DNA of 64,000 nucleotides. Origin: Flavobacterium sp. MK4S-17. Lineage in GTDB: Bacteria; Bacteroidota; Bacteroidia; Flavobacteriales; Flavobacteriaceae. The notes under the pieces are model-generated. The model was not told where the DNA came from. It was given only the letters and a program-made list of their open reading frames with translations, and searched no databases. The stretch covers positions 30,056 through 94,055 of the forward strand of contig NZ_WWEP01000027.1 of the NCBI RefSeq assembly GCF_009848495.1, read 5' to 3'. Within the stretch, counting starts at the first letter, position 1; each line of letters opens with the position of its first letter. Position numbers and translations under genes: made by a program. This document shows, piece after piece, positions 49,606 through 58,577 of this stretch.

Positions 49606-50220
49606 ATGAGCCTAAAAAAATTTTTAACCAGCAAAGTATTCTTTAAACAGCTTGCAATAGCACTGGTAATAACTATTGTTATAATTTTCGGATTGCTGAA
49701 ATGGCTTGGCAGTACAACCAACCACGGGCAGGAAATACCTGTACCCAATCTTAGTAAAATGACTGTTGAGAAAGCAGCGGAAACTCTCGAGGCAATAGAT
49801 TTAGAGTATTTGGTGCTTGATACTGTTGATTTTAAAGCTGACTTTCCTCCATATACCATAGTACAGCAGGACCCTCTTCCTAATGTAACCGTAAAGGAAA
49901 ACCGCAAAGTATATGTTAAAGTAAATTCAGGAGGTTATAATGATATAACCCTTCCTGACCTGATACAAAAAACATACAGGGCTGCCATACCTACACTTAA
50001 AGGTGCAGGGCTGGAGGAAGGCAAAATTACCTATAAGCCGTACCTTGCTAAAGATGTAGTACTGGAAATGTGGCAAAACGGCAAAAAACTAAAAGGTGGC
50101 GACAAGGTAAAAAAAGCCTCTAAAATAGACCTTGTATTGGGAGACGGCAAAACTGCCTATATAGATGATGAGGGTACTGATAATGCCGAAACACCGGAAA
50201 CCGAAACAGTAGATGAGTAA
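49606..50220 (+). CDS. PASTA domain membrane protein
   Basis: A 204-residue protein with one membrane helix (about residues 14-33) and extracytoplasmic PASTA repeats. Repeat 1 is IPVPNLSKMTVEKAAETLEAIDLEYLVLDTV, with a DPLPNVTVKENRKVYVKVNSG end. Repeat 2 begins ITLPDLIQKTYRAAIPTLKGAGLEEG. A third, shorter copy may follow. PASTA units bind peptidoglycan fragments. No kinase domain is present, unlike Firmicutes PknB. The acidic tail is probably disordered. Its end overlaps the rluA start by 8 bp. Confidence 0.92.
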   Translation: MSLKKFLTSKVFFKQLAIALVITIVIIFGLLKWLGSTTNHGQEIPVPNLSKMTVEKAAETLEAIDLEYLVLDTVDFKADFPPYTIVQQDPLPNVTVKENRKVYVKVNSGGYNDITLPDLIQKTYRAAIPTLKGAGLEEGKITYKPYLAKDVVLEMWQNGKKLKGGDKVKKASKIDLVLGDGKTAYIDDEGTDNAETPETETVDE

Positions 50221-51250
50221 TATGATTATTGAGCAGGAGCCGGATGATGAATTATATGAGCACTACCGGTTTGAAGCAGGCAAAGGACAGTCGCCATTAC
50301 GGGTTGATAAATTCCTTATGAACCTTGTGGAAAATGCCACTCGCAATAAAATACAACAGGCTGCTGCTGCAGGTAATATTTATGTTAACGATGTGCCTGT
50401 AAAATCCAATTACAAAGTTAAGGCCAATGATGTGGTGCGTGTGCTGCTTTCACACCCGCCATTTGAATACCTTTTAGAGCCTGAAAACATTCCGCTAAAT
50501 GTAGTTTATGAAGATGACCAGTTACTGGTGGTAAACAAAGAGCCGGGCATGGTTGTGCATCCCGGGCATGGCAACTATAGCGGCACACTGGTTAACGCGC
50601 TTGCCTATCATTTTGAAAACCTGCCTTTAAACAGCAGTGAAAGGCCGGGGCTTGTGCACCGTATAGATAAAGACACATCAGGGCTTTTGGTTGTTGCCAA
50701 AACAGAGCAGGCCATGGCCCATCTTACAAAACAGTTTGCCGATAAAACATCAGAAAGGGAGTATATTGCGCTTGTATGGGGCAATGTACAGGAAGATGAA
50801 GGCACAGTTGAAGGGCATATTGGGCGCCATATTAAAGACCGTATGCAAATGGCTGTATTTCCTGATGGAAGCCAGGGTAAGCATGCCGTAACACACTATA
50901 AGGTACTGGAGCGTTTTGGGTATGTTACACTTGTTTCCTGCAAGCTGGAAACAGGACGCACGCACCAGATAAGGGTGCATATGAAATACATAGGACACAC
51001 CTTATTTAATGATGCACGCTATGGTGGCGATGCTATTTTAAAAGGTACTACTTTCAGTAAATACAAACAGTTTATAGAAAACTGCTTTAAAATATTACCA
51101 CGCCAGGCACTACATGCTAAAACACTTGGATTTGAGCATCCTGTAACCAGGGAGTTTTTACGATTTGATACTGATTTACCGGAAGATATGCAGGACTGCA
51201 TAGAAAAATGGGGGATTTACTCCAAATCACACACTATAGAAGAAGAGTAA
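50213..51250 (+). CDS. RluA family 23S rRNA/tRNA pseudouridine synthase
   Basis: A 345-residue enzyme. An N-terminal S4 RNA-binding domain (about 20-80, LRVDKFLMNLVENATRNKIQQAAAAGNIYVNDV) is followed by the catalytic domain with HRIDKDTSGLLVVAKT, whose aspartate is the nucleophile, and the C-terminal GRTHQIRVHMKYIGHTLFND motif. This is the RluD/RluC layout, so large-subunit rRNA is the likely substrate. Starts at 50213 or 50222 are possible. It forms an operon with the PASTA gene. Confidence 0.94.
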   Translation: MSNMIIEQEPDDELYEHYRFEAGKGQSPLRVDKFLMNLVENATRNKIQQAAAAGNIYVNDVPVKSNYKVKANDVVRVLLSHPPFEYLLEPENIPLNVVYEDDQLLVVNKEPGMVVHPGHGNYSGTLVNALAYHFENLPLNSSERPGLVHRIDKDTSGLLVVAKTEQAMAHLTKQFADKTSEREYIALVWGNVQEDEGTVEGHIGRHIKDRMQMAVFPDGSQGKHAVTHYKVLERFGYVTLVSCKLETGRTHQIRVHMKYIGHTLFNDARYGGDAILKGTTFSKYKQFIENCFKILPRQALHAKTLGFEHPVTREFLRFDTDLPEDMQDCIEKWGIYSKSHTIEEE

Positions 51251-51393
51251 AAGCCATGCTTGGTAAAACTTTGCAGGAGCAATATCAATTATAGGCCGCA
51301 GGAGTATATTCGGGTTAAATTATTGGTAAAACAACTGCTGTAATAAATACTTTTTGTAACTTTCATACTTGTAAAAGCACAAAACAGAAAGCT

Positions 51394-52095
51394 ATGAAAG
51401 ACCCAAAAGACTTTGAGTTTTATTATGACCTTGAAAATGAAATGAATTTTCAGGAACTGGTTGAGATACATATAGGCGATGTAAACCTGCCAACGGGCAA
51501 AATTATAGCAGCCGACCCTTTTTTTACGGAAGGCCAGCAGCCATTTGCAAGGTCGGTTGAGCCGGATAAATATCCTGTATTTATTTATATGGCTGAAATT
51601 GATCAGCTACATCACAGGGTTGCTTACGCAAAAATTAAATTCAGGCCCGAAAATGCAACAAAGTGGATGCTTGCGGTAACCGAAGACCTTACACAGGAGG
51701 AACTTGATGAACTTAGCGAAGATGAATTTTACGGTTTTCCTGTCGAGTCCGGGCTTGCCTGCTTTTTAGATGCAGAAACCAACGCATCACTTATTGCGAA
51801 AATGGATGAAGTGCAGGACAAAGACCCCGAAGCCAATTATTATGACGAAGTGCTTGCTGAAGAATTCAGGCAGTATTCAGGTAAAAACCAGTTTTCACGT
51901 GAGTTGGGCGATTGGAATGACCATCATCCTGATAAAGAATCGGATAATAATGTTATAATGTTTGCTTCCGGCTGGGGAGATGGATATTACCCTGCCTACT
52001 GGGGAGTTGATGAAGAAGGGAATACTATTGAGCTGGTTATTGATTTTCTTATAAACGATTTTGATAATGAGGAAGATGAAGAGTTTGAAGATTAA
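51394..52095 (+). CDS. DUF4241 domain protein
   Basis: A 233-residue acidic protein. The order GKIIAADPFF, FPVFIYMAEI-like PVFIYMAEIDQLHHRVAYAKIKF, YGFPVESGLACFLDAET and the closing NVIMFASGWGDGYYPAYWGVDEEGN is the DUF4241 pattern. These proteins are often linked to immunity or toxin-related loci, but the function is unknown. No signal peptide is seen. The last codons form one arm of a terminator with the DNA after the stop. It stands alone between rluA and birA. Confidence 0.85.
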   Translation: MKDPKDFEFYYDLENEMNFQELVEIHIGDVNLPTGKIIAADPFFTEGQQPFARSVEPDKYPVFIYMAEIDQLHHRVAYAKIKFRPENATKWMLAVTEDLTQEELDELSEDEFYGFPVESGLACFLDAETNASLIAKMDEVQDKDPEANYYDEVLAEEFRQYSGKNQFSRELGDWNDHHPDKESDNNVIMFASGWGDGYYPAYWGVDEEGNTIELVIDFLINDFDNEEDEEFED

Positions 52096-52113
52096 ATTAA
52101 TCTTCAAACTCTT
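52079..52113. terminator. Bidirectional terminator using the coding end of the DUF4241 gene
   Basis: AAGAGTTTGAAGATTAA and its exact complement are separated by one base, a 17-bp inverted repeat. The left arm contains the last codons and stop of the DUF4241 gene. It ends both that gene and the convergent birA (stop at 52114). Confidence 0.8.
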
Positions 52114-52842
52114 TTAATATAACATCTGTATTTCTTTAAGTCCAAACTCTGCGGTGCTTTCATCTTCAAGTTGAACCTGAAGATTCCCTGCATGGGTTAC
52201 ACCCTGTATAATACCCATGAATTTGATGTTATTTTTTTCAAAAGTCATGGGCACGCCTTTTTTATAAAGCTTTGCATGATATTTATTCCAAATTATCTCC
52301 TTATCCTTATTCTGCAGGCGCGATATATTGCGCTTTATCTTTTCGGCAACTCCAAGAAAAATTTCTTCCTTATCATATTCTCTTCCTGTTGTAACAGAAA
52401 GCGATGAGGCTTTGGGCAGTCCGGCGAAATCCGTTTGATTAATATTTAAGCCAATCCCAACCACCGAAAAAATTTCTCCGTCGTTCTTTATACTGTTTTC
52501 AATTAAAATACCTCCTATTTTCCTGTTTCCTGACAAAATGTCGTTAGGCCACTTAATGCAAAGCGAAGGAATTTTATAGCTATCAAGAGCCTCTGTTATA
52601 CTTATTGCTACAGCAGCATTAAGTGTAAAAATTTCCTTAATATCTAACAGTAAATCTTTTATTAAAACACTAAACGTAAGGTTTTTACCTGCCTCAGCAA
52701 CCCAGCTTGCCCCTCGCTGTCCCCTGCCCTGTGTCTGTTCCTCGGCTAATACAACAGTAAAGTTTTCCACATGGCGTGTATTGTATAATTGCTTAAGGTA
52801 ATCATTAGTAGAGTTAATGGCACTGAGTTTGATAATATTCAT
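52114..52842 (-). CDS. birA: Biotin--[acetyl-CoA-carboxylase] ligase
   Basis: A 242-residue biotin protein ligase that activates biotin to biotinyl-AMP and attaches it to the carboxylase carrier lysine. It has STNDYLKQLY, the biotin loop QTQGRGQRGASWVAEAGKNLTFSVL (G-R-G-R/Q-x-G form), IKWPNDIL with the catalytic lysine and GIGLNINQ. There is no N-terminal DNA-binding domain, so it is a ligase-only (group I) enzyme and not a repressor. The start ATG 52842 is supported by MNIIKLSAINSTNDYL. Confidence 0.95.
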   Translation of the reverse strand: MNIIKLSAINSTNDYLKQLYNTRHVENFTVVLAEEQTQGRGQRGASWVAEAGKNLTFSVLIKDLLLDIKEIFTLNAAVAISITEALDSYKIPSLCIKWPNDILSGNRKIGGILIENSIKNDGEIFSVVGIGLNINQTDFAGLPKASSLSVTTGREYDKEEIFLGVAEKIKRNISRLQNKDKEIIWNKYHAKLYKKGVPMTFEKNNIKFMGIIQGVTHAGNLQVQLEDESTAEFGLKEIQMLY

Positions 52843-52900
52843 TAATAAATAAAGTGTTTTTAATCTTGTGTTAAGTTTCAAAATTAAATACAAAAAATGA

Positions 52901-52908
52901 TAACTTTG
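52901..52908 (+). promoter_or_regulatory. -7 box of the rsfS-ftsH transcript
   Basis: TAACTTTG matches TAnnTTTG, 19 bp before the rsfS start codon. Confidence 0.55.
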
Positions 52909-52927
52909 CGATATATATAAAATTTAA

Positions 52928-53299
52928 ATGGCGAAAAAAAGTGTAAGTAACGATGATTTACTGGCAAATATCATCAAAGGAATTGAAGAAGTAAAAGGTA
53001 ATGATATTGATATTCTTGACTTAAGGGCAATAGATAACACCGTATGCGATTATTTTGTAATTTGCAACGGTACTTCCAATACACAGGTGAACGCCATAGT
53101 TCACTCAATACAAAAAACAGTTTCCAGGGAGTTAAAAGACAAGCCGTGGCATGTGGAAGGTACAGAAAACGGCGAGTGGGTGCTTATGGACTACGTAAAC
53201 ATAGTTGTTCATGTATTTCAAAAGCACGTTAGGGAGTATTACAACATAGAAAGCCTGTGGGGTGATGCCAAAATAACATCAATTGGAAACAATTATTAA
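52928..53299 (+). CDS. rsfS: Ribosome silencing factor RsfS
   Basis: A 123-residue RsfS/Iojap protein. It binds L14 of the large subunit and blocks subunit joining in poor conditions. The sequence has KGNDIDILDLRAIDNTVCDYFVICNGTSNTQVNAI, KPWHVEGTENGEWVLMDYVNIVVHVF and HVREYYNIESLWGDA, all conserved in the family. It precedes ftsH by 11 bp and shares its promoter. Confidence 0.97.
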   Translation: MAKKSVSNDDLLANIIKGIEEVKGNDIDILDLRAIDNTVCDYFVICNGTSNTQVNAIVHSIQKTVSRELKDKPWHVEGTENGEWVLMDYVNIVVHVFQKHVREYYNIESLWGDAKITSIGNNY

Positions 53300-53310
53300 T
53301 TTAAGCATTC

Positions 53311-55236
53311 ATGTCAAAAGAAAATAAAAACAAATTAAAAGTAAGCCCCTGGCTTATATATGGTGGAATACTGCTTATCTTCCTTGCTATAAATTTTGTT
53401 GCAGGAGGCTCTGCGTGGCATGACCCAAAACCTACATCGCTTTCCAATTTTTACAGTTATCTTGACAGTGGGCAGGTAGATAAGGTAATTTATGGCAAAA
53501 CTTCGGCCGAAGTTTACCTTAAGCAGGATGCACTTAAAACCGAAGAGCATAAAAATGTAAGGGAAGACCTGTTTGGCAAGCCGAACAAGGGCCCTCATTA
53601 CACAGTTATTACTGGTGATAAAAACGAAGTATTTACTCAAAAGCTGGAAGAAGCAAGGCGCGAAGGGAAACTGAGCGATTATTCTGCCGAGCCAGAAAGT
53701 ATGTGGGGCGACCTGCTTATAACCCTGCTGCCTATTATTGTACTTGTGGCATTATGGATTTTTATGATGCGCAGGATGGCCGGGGGCGGCGCTGCCGGAG
53801 GGGGCGGCCAAATATTTAACATTGGTAAATCAAAAGCGAAACTGTTTGATGAAAAAAACGATATAAAGGTTACTTTTAAAGATGTGGCCGGGCTTGAGGG
53901 TGCTAAAGAGGAAATACAGGAAATAGTTGAATTCCTTAAAAACCCTGAAAAATATACCAGCATTGGTGGTAAAATACCTAAAGGTGCATTGCTTGTTGGC
54001 CCTCCGGGAACAGGTAAAACACTTCTTGCAAAGGCAGTGGCCGGCGAGGCAAAAGTACCTTTCTTCTCGCTTTCGGGTTCTGATTTTGTTGAAATGTTTG
54101 TGGGTGTAGGTGCCTCAAGGGTGCGCGACCTGTTTAAGCAGGCAAAAGAAAAATCGCCGGCAATTATATTTATCGATGAAATTGATGCTGTGGGCCGTGC
54201 AAGGGGTAAAAATAATTTTTCGGGTTCAAATGATGAGCGTGAAAATACGCTTAACCAACTATTGACAGAAATGGATGGTTTCGGCACAAATACAAATGTT
54301 ATTGTACTTGCTGCCACCAACCGTGCCGACGTGCTTGACAAAGCACTGATGCGTGCAGGCCGTTTTGACAGGCAAATTTATGTTGACCTGCCGGACATCC
54401 GCGAGCGTAAGGAGATTTTTGAAGTACACCTGAAACCACTGAAAAAATCGGAAGACCTTGATACTGACTTCCTGGCGAAGCAAACCCCTGGCTTTAGCGG
54501 GGCAGATATTGCCAATGTTTGTAACGAAGCTGCACTTATTGCTGCAAGAAAGGACAAAAAATCTGTTGACAAACAGGATTTCCTTGATGCAGTTGATAGG
54601 ATTGTAGGCGGACTTGAAAAGAAAAACAAAATAATTTCAAAAGAGGAGAAAAAAGCAATTGCCGTTCACGAAGCAGGACACGCTACCATAAGCTGGATGC
54701 TGGAACATGCTGCGCCACTGGTAAAAGTTACAATTGTGCCGCGCGGGCAAAGCCTGGGTGCTGCATGGTACCTGCCGGAAGAAAGGCTTATTGTAAGGCC
54801 GGAGCAAATGCTTGATGAAATGTGTGCCACTATGGGAGGGCGCGCTGCCGAAAAAGTTATTTTCGACAAAATTTCAACCGGGGCATTAAGCGACCTTGAA
54901 AAAGTAACAAAACAGGCGCGAGCCATGGTTACTATTTACGGACTTAACGATAAGCTGGGTAATATAACCTATTACGACTCATCAGGGCAAAGCGAATATA
55001 ATTTCTCAAAACCCTACTCAGAGGAAACTGCCAATATGATAGATAAGGAAATTTCTTCACTTATTGAGGAACAATACCAAAGAGCAATCAGCATCCTCAA
55101 TGATAACAGGGATAAGCTTCTTAAACTTGCTGATATACTGATAGAAAAAGAAGTTATTTTTAAAGATGACCTTGAGGAAATTTTTGGTAAAAGGCCATTT
55201 GAAAAATCAGGCCCTGAAGTTCCTACAGAGGCATAA
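53311..55236 (+). CDS. ftsH: ATP-dependent zinc metalloprotease FtsH
   Basis: A 641-residue membrane AAA protease. Two membrane helices (about 11-29 and 132-148) flank a periplasmic domain. The AAA module has Walker A GPPGTGKT (230-237), Walker B IIFIDEID, the second region of homology with arginine fingers ([21 protein letters not shown]), and the pore loop FVEMFVGVG. The peptidase site is H453-E-A-G-H457. FtsH degrades unstable membrane and cytosolic proteins. It follows rsfS and ends before a strong terminator. Confidence 0.98.
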   Translation: MSKENKNKLKVSPWLIYGGILLIFLAINFVAGGSAWHDPKPTSLSNFYSYLDSGQVDKVIYGKTSAEVYLKQDALKTEEHKNVREDLFGKPNKGPHYTVITGDKNEVFTQKLEEARREGKLSDYSAEPESMWGDLLITLLPIIVLVALWIFMMRRMAGGGAAGGGGQIFNIGKSKAKLFDEKNDIKVTFKDVAGLEGAKEEIQEIVEFLKNPEKYTSIGGKIPKGALLVGPPGTGKTLLAKAVAGEAKVPFFSLSGSDFVEMFVGVGASRVRDLFKQAKEKSPAIIFIDEIDAVGRARGKNNFSGSNDERENTLNQLLTEMDGFGTNTNVIVLAATNRADVLDKALMRAGRFDRQIYVDLPDIRERKEIFEVHLKPLKKSEDLDTDFLAKQTPGFSGADIANVCNEAALIAARKDKKSVDKQDFLDAVDRIVGGLEKKNKIISKEEKKAIAVHEAGHATISWMLEHAAPLVKVTIVPRGQSLGAAWYLPEERLIVRPEQMLDEMCATMGGRAAEKVIFDKISTGALSDLEKVTKQARAMVTIYGLNDKLGNITYYDSSGQSEYNFSKPYSEETANMIDKEISSLIEEQYQRAISILNDNRDKLLKLADILIEKEVIFKDDLEEIFGKRPFEKSGPEVPTEA

Positions 55237-55260
55237 AGCATAACATTAAATAATCATTAT

Positions 55261-55299
55261 AAAAATCTTAATTCGATGCACGATTGAATTAAGATTTTT
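55261..55299 (+). terminator. Intrinsic terminator after ftsH
   Basis: AAAAATCTTAATTC and GAATTAAGATTTTT form a 14-bp stem around an 11-nt loop with a T-run. It separates ftsH from the LUD-cdsA-psd-acbp operon. Confidence 0.88.
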
Positions 55300-55300
55300 T

Positions 55301-55308
55301 TATCTTTG
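55301..55308 (+). promoter_or_regulatory. -7 box of the LUD-cdsA-psd-acbp operon
   Basis: TATCTTTG sits right after the ftsH terminator and 33 bp before the next start codon. Confidence 0.5.
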
Positions 55309-55341
55309 GGTTATATAGAAAAACAGGGGATTTAATAAGGT

Positions 55342-55944
55342 ATGAGTCTTTTTAAAAAAATTTTCGGCACCTCAAATGATGCTTCCAGTGAAGATAAAAA
55401 CCAGGGAACAAGCCCTTTCCTTCCTGAAAAAGAAATCCCCGCCGATGAGATGTTTACAATGAATTTCCGTAAAAATGGCGGTAAATTCCTTTATTGTGAT
55501 AATCTTGACGAGATACACGAGCAGTTTTTAAATATACTGGAAGAAAATGACTGGTTTGAATGCGAAGCACTTTGTTATGAACCAAAGCTTTTCGGGCTGC
55601 TTGAAGAAAATAAACTTGTATATAAAAATACTGCTAATCCTAAATTCCTGTTATCCTCCTGCGAAAACCTCATAGCTGACGAGGGGTCTATACTGTTTTC
55701 ATCTAACCAGATAAAGCAGAACAAACCCAATGACCTTCCGGCCAACATTATAATTTTTGCAACAACAAGCCAGATTTTAAACTCTAAAAGCGACGGACTT
55801 AGGGAGATAAAAAGAAAATACGATAAGGACTACCCTACCAATATAACCACCATTAAATATTTTGAAAAAGCAAAAGAAGAAGATTTCCTTCAATATGGCA
55901 GTGTAGCCAAAAACCTGTACCTTTTGCTTTTAGAAGACCTTTAA
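55342..55944 (+). CDS. LUD domain protein (LutC-like)
   Basis: A 200-residue protein of the LUD (lactate utilisation) domain type. Segments such as FLLSSCENLIADEGSILFSSNQIKQNKPNDLPANIIIFATTSQILNS match the LUD core (usually A-x-x-G-T-L/I at the ligand pocket; here A-D-E-G-S-I). The first 45 residues are a variable linker. There are no iron-sulfur motifs. Its constant place between ftsH and cdsA in flavobacteria suggests a role unrelated to lactate, but that is inference. The next gene starts 1 bp after its stop. Confidence 0.78.
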   Translation: MSLFKKIFGTSNDASSEDKNQGTSPFLPEKEIPADEMFTMNFRKNGGKFLYCDNLDEIHEQFLNILEENDWFECEALCYEPKLFGLLEENKLVYKNTANPKFLLSSCENLIADEGSILFSSNQIKQNKPNDLPANIIIFATTSQILNSKSDGLREIKRKYDKDYPTNITTIKYFEKAKEEDFLQYGSVAKNLYLLLLEDL

Positions 55945-55945
55945 A

Positions 55946-56755
55946 ATGAATGAAAGTATAACAAGGGCACTTTCAGGTATTGTTTATGTTTCATTGCTCA
56001 TAACTGCCACTTTAATTTCACCCATCAGTTTTATTATTCTGTTTGGCATATTTATGCTGATTGCTATTGCGGAGTTTTGCAGGCTGGTTAGCTTAAACTG
56101 GCGTTTTCCCATATTTTTAGGGGTTTTATGTTATGCCGTTTTTATTTTACTGATGCAGAAAACTGCTTCAGCAAATTTATTCCTTTCTGGCTCTGCGTGC
56201 TTTATTGCAGTTATGCTGCTTGCCGAGCTTTTCTCAAAAAAAACAATTAAAAAAGATACTGCGGCAAAGTTTGCACAGCTTGCAGGTTACATTATTATAC
56301 CTTTTATTTTAATAATGCGCCTGCCTTTTTCCTTATCTGTAAACTATACGCCCTATATAATTATCGGTATATTTATTTTAATATGGGTTAATGATACTTT
56401 TGCCTATATAGTAGGTAAAAGTATGGGCAGGCATAAACTTTTTCAGCGTATTTCTCCTAAAAAAACCATAGAGGGCTTTTTGGGCGGAATGGTTTTTACT
56501 ATAGGTGCGGGCTATATAATAAGCATGTATTATAATATACTTTCGGCAGCAGGATGGATGGCAAGTGCTGCTATTATTGTTATTTTTGGAACTTTGGGAG
56601 ATTTAACAGAGTCCAAATTAAAACGTACAGCCGGTGTTAAGGACAGCGGAAATATCATGCCCGGGCATGGCGGCATATTAGACAGGCTGGATAGTGTAAT
56701 ATTTGCAATACCTTTCCTATTTTTGTACTATCAAATTATACATTATGTTTCATAA
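55946..56755 (+). CDS. cdsA: Phosphatidate cytidylyltransferase
   Basis: A 269-residue membrane enzyme with about eight helices. It makes CDP-diacylglycerol from phosphatidate and CTP. The C-terminal signature is clear: FGTLGDLTESKLKRTAGVKDSGNIMPGHGGILDRLDS, with the metal-binding aspartates, plus VGKSMGRHKLFQRISPKKTIEG. It provides the precursor for the phosphatidylserine pathway whose last step is encoded next. Its 3' end overlaps psd by 11 bp. Confidence 0.97.
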   Translation: MNESITRALSGIVYVSLLITATLISPISFIILFGIFMLIAIAEFCRLVSLNWRFPIFLGVLCYAVFILLMQKTASANLFLSGSACFIAVMLLAELFSKKTIKKDTAAKFAQLAGYIIIPFILIMRLPFSLSVNYTPYIIIGIFILIWVNDTFAYIVGKSMGRHKLFQRISPKKTIEGFLGGMVFTIGAGYIISMYYNILSAAGWMASAAIIVIFGTLGDLTESKLKRTAGVKDSGNIMPGHGGILDRLDSVIFAIPFLFLYYQIIHYVS

Positions 56756-57398
56756 AGAAGGCGCTAAAATTATTTTAATATCGCTGTTGGTTACTATAGC
56801 GGTTGTTGTTTTATCAGACAGGTTTATAGAAAGTTACTGGCTGCTGAAATTTATCCAGGTATTTGCTTTTATTTTCCTTGTGCTTATACTGCAGTTTTTC
56901 AGGAACCCAAAACGTATGGTGCAGGTATCAGACCATAATATTATTGCACCTGTTGATGGTAAAGTTGTGGTTATTGAGGAAGTTTATGAACCGGAATATT
57001 TTAAAGAAAAACGCCTTCAGGTCTCTATTTTCATGTCGCCAATTAATGTGCATGTAACCCGCTACCCTGTAAACGGATTGGTAAAATTCAGCAAATACCA
57101 TCCGGGCAAATACCTTGTGGCATGGCACCCAAAAGCCAGCGAGGAAAATGAACGTACTACAGTTGTGGTTGAAAATGTATTATTCGGTGAAATTTTATAC
57201 CGCCAGATAGCCGGGGCACTGGCAAGGCGCATTGTAAATTATGCAAAAGAGGGTATGCAGGTTGTGCAGGGCACCGATGCAGGATTTATTAAATTTGGTT
57301 CGAGGGTAGATTTATTCTTACCTTTAGGTACAGAAGTTAATGTGCAGCTTAACCAAAAAGCCATAGGCGGCAAAACAATTATAGCAACAAAGGCATAG
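56745..57398 (+). CDS. psd: Phosphatidylserine decarboxylase, short proenzyme type
   Basis: A 217-residue membrane enzyme (two helices within about residues 8-50). The body reads NPKRMVQVSDHNIIAPVDGKVVVIEEV and SIFMSPINVHVTRYPVNG. The self-cleavage site lies in DAGFIKFGSRVDLF: the Ser after Gly becomes the pyruvoyl group. It converts phosphatidylserine to phosphatidylethanolamine, the main lipid of Gram-negative membranes. The short form without the long N-terminal domain is usual in Bacteroidota. The start is ATG 56745 within the cdsA end. Confidence 0.95.
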   Translation: MFHKEGAKIILISLLVTIAVVVLSDRFIESYWLLKFIQVFAFIFLVLILQFFRNPKRMVQVSDHNIIAPVDGKVVVIEEVYEPEYFKEKRLQVSIFMSPINVHVTRYPVNGLVKFSKYHPGKYLVAWHPKASEENERTTVVVENVLFGEILYRQIAGALARRIVNYAKEGMQVVQGTDAGFIKFGSRVDLFLPLGTEVNVQLNQKAIGGKTIIATKA

Positions 57399-57401
57399 TT
57401 A

Positions 57402-57665
57402 ATGCAGGAAAAGGATTTGGATACACTGTTTGAAGAAGCATATGAAAAGGCTTCAAACATGACCGAAGCGTTACCGCCCGACGTTATGCTGCGCATATAT
57501 GCCTACTATAAGCAGGCTACACGAAATAATGCTAATCCTAATTATTACAGGTCTTCTGATTTGAGGGATGCTTTTAAGATAAATGCCTGGATACAGGTAA
57601 GGCATCTTTCAGCCGATGAAGCAAAAAAATTATATATAGAAACTATAAATTCATTGATTAAATAA
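57402..57665 (+). CDS. Acyl-CoA-binding protein
   Basis: An 87-residue four-helix ACBP. It begins [35 protein letters not shown], with the conserved Y-A/G-x-Y-K-Q-A-T acyl-CoA-binding helix. It ends with [21 protein letters not shown]. It carries long-chain acyl-CoA esters in the cytosol. It starts 3 bp after psd. ACBP is mainly eukaryotic and scattered in bacteria; its place in a phospholipid operon fits a supply role. Confidence 0.95.
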   Translation: MQEKDLDTLFEEAYEKASNMTEALPPDVMLRIYAYYKQATRNNANPNYYRSSDLRDAFKINAWIQVRHLSADEAKKLYIETINSLIK

Positions 57666-57673
57666 CTCTAATT

Positions 57674-58447
57674 ATGAAAAAAGCAAAAATTTTACTTTCA
57701 GCGCTTGTAATAATAGCCTCTTTACAATCATGCAAAGAAAAAAATAACCTTGAAGAGGTGGTTGAAGTTCCTGAACCTCAAAAAGAAGAAGCACCGGCAA
57801 TGGGTAATCCTGATGATGTTAAAGCAGATGAGGGTGCATTCCAGGTAGTTAAGTTAGGCTATGCCTATAACGCACTGGAACCGCATATTGATGCCAAAAC
57901 AATGGAAGTGCATTATTCCAAACATTATTTAGGATATACAAATAAACTAAATGCTGCCATAAAAGGAACCGACCTTGAAGGTAAAACCATAGAGGAAATA
58001 TTGAGCGGCCTTAGTATGGATAATAAGGCTGTAAGAAATAACGGTGGAGGATATTATAACCATACACTTTTCTGGGAAGTTTTGGCGCCAAATGCAGGCG
58101 GCCAACCAAAAGGTGCACTTGCCGAAGCCATAAATAAAGATTTTGGTTCGTTTGATAATTTTAAACAGCAATTTTCTGATGCAGCTGCAAACCAGTTTGG
58201 TTCAGGCTGGGCCTGGCTTGTGGTTGACAAGTCAGGAAAGCTTGTAGTTGGCAGCACGCCTAATCAGGATAATCCACTAATGCCTAATGTGGGCATTTCA
58301 GGAAAACCTATTTTAGGGCTTGATGTTTGGGAACATGCCTATTATCTTAACTACCAAAATAAAAGGCCTGACTATATAGCGGCTTTTTACAATGTAATAA
58401 ACTGGGACGCTGTCGGGAAAAAATATGATGCTGCAATAGCAAAATAA
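57674..58447 (+). CDS. Superoxide dismutase (Mn type by motif), lipoprotein form
   Basis: A 257-residue Fe/Mn superoxide dismutase with a lipoprotein signal (lipobox LQSC, Cys about residue 20) and an acidic linker of about 40 residues before the domain. The four metal ligands are present: His in MEVHYSKHY, His in [11 protein letters not shown], and Asp and His in [13 protein letters not shown] Gly in the NNGGGYYNH region and the Gln in [10 protein letters not shown] match Mn-type enzymes. It would remove superoxide in the periplasm or at the surface. It follows the ACBP gene by 8 bp and ends at a terminator. Confidence 0.93.
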   Translation: MKKAKILLSALVIIASLQSCKEKNNLEEVVEVPEPQKEEAPAMGNPDDVKADEGAFQVVKLGYAYNALEPHIDAKTMEVHYSKHYLGYTNKLNAAIKGTDLEGKTIEEILSGLSMDNKAVRNNGGGYYNHTLFWEVLAPNAGGQPKGALAEAINKDFGSFDNFKQQFSDAAANQFGSGWAWLVVDKSGKLVVGSTPNQDNPLMPNVGISGKPILGLDVWEHAYYLNYQNKRPDYIAAFYNVINWDAVGKKYDAAIAK

Positions 58448-58466
58448 TTACTTTTAAATAGTAAAT

Positions 58467-58490
58467 AAAAACCGCCTTATGGCGGTTTTT
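58467..58490 (+). terminator. Intrinsic terminator after the SOD gene
   Basis: AAAAACCGCC and GGCGGTTTTT pair around TTAT. Confidence 0.9.
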
Positions 58491-58577
58491 ATTTTTTAAT
58501 TATGTTCCTTAACATCATAAATGTTGCCAGTTTTAAAAAAAATAGTGATTTTTGATAACTTTAACTTAACAGATACT

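Noticed and set aside
51394..52095. DUF4241 protein as an immunity gene of a contact-dependent toxin system
   Set aside because: DUF4241 is sometimes found near toxin loci, but no toxin, secretion gene or polymorphic C-terminus is adjacent.
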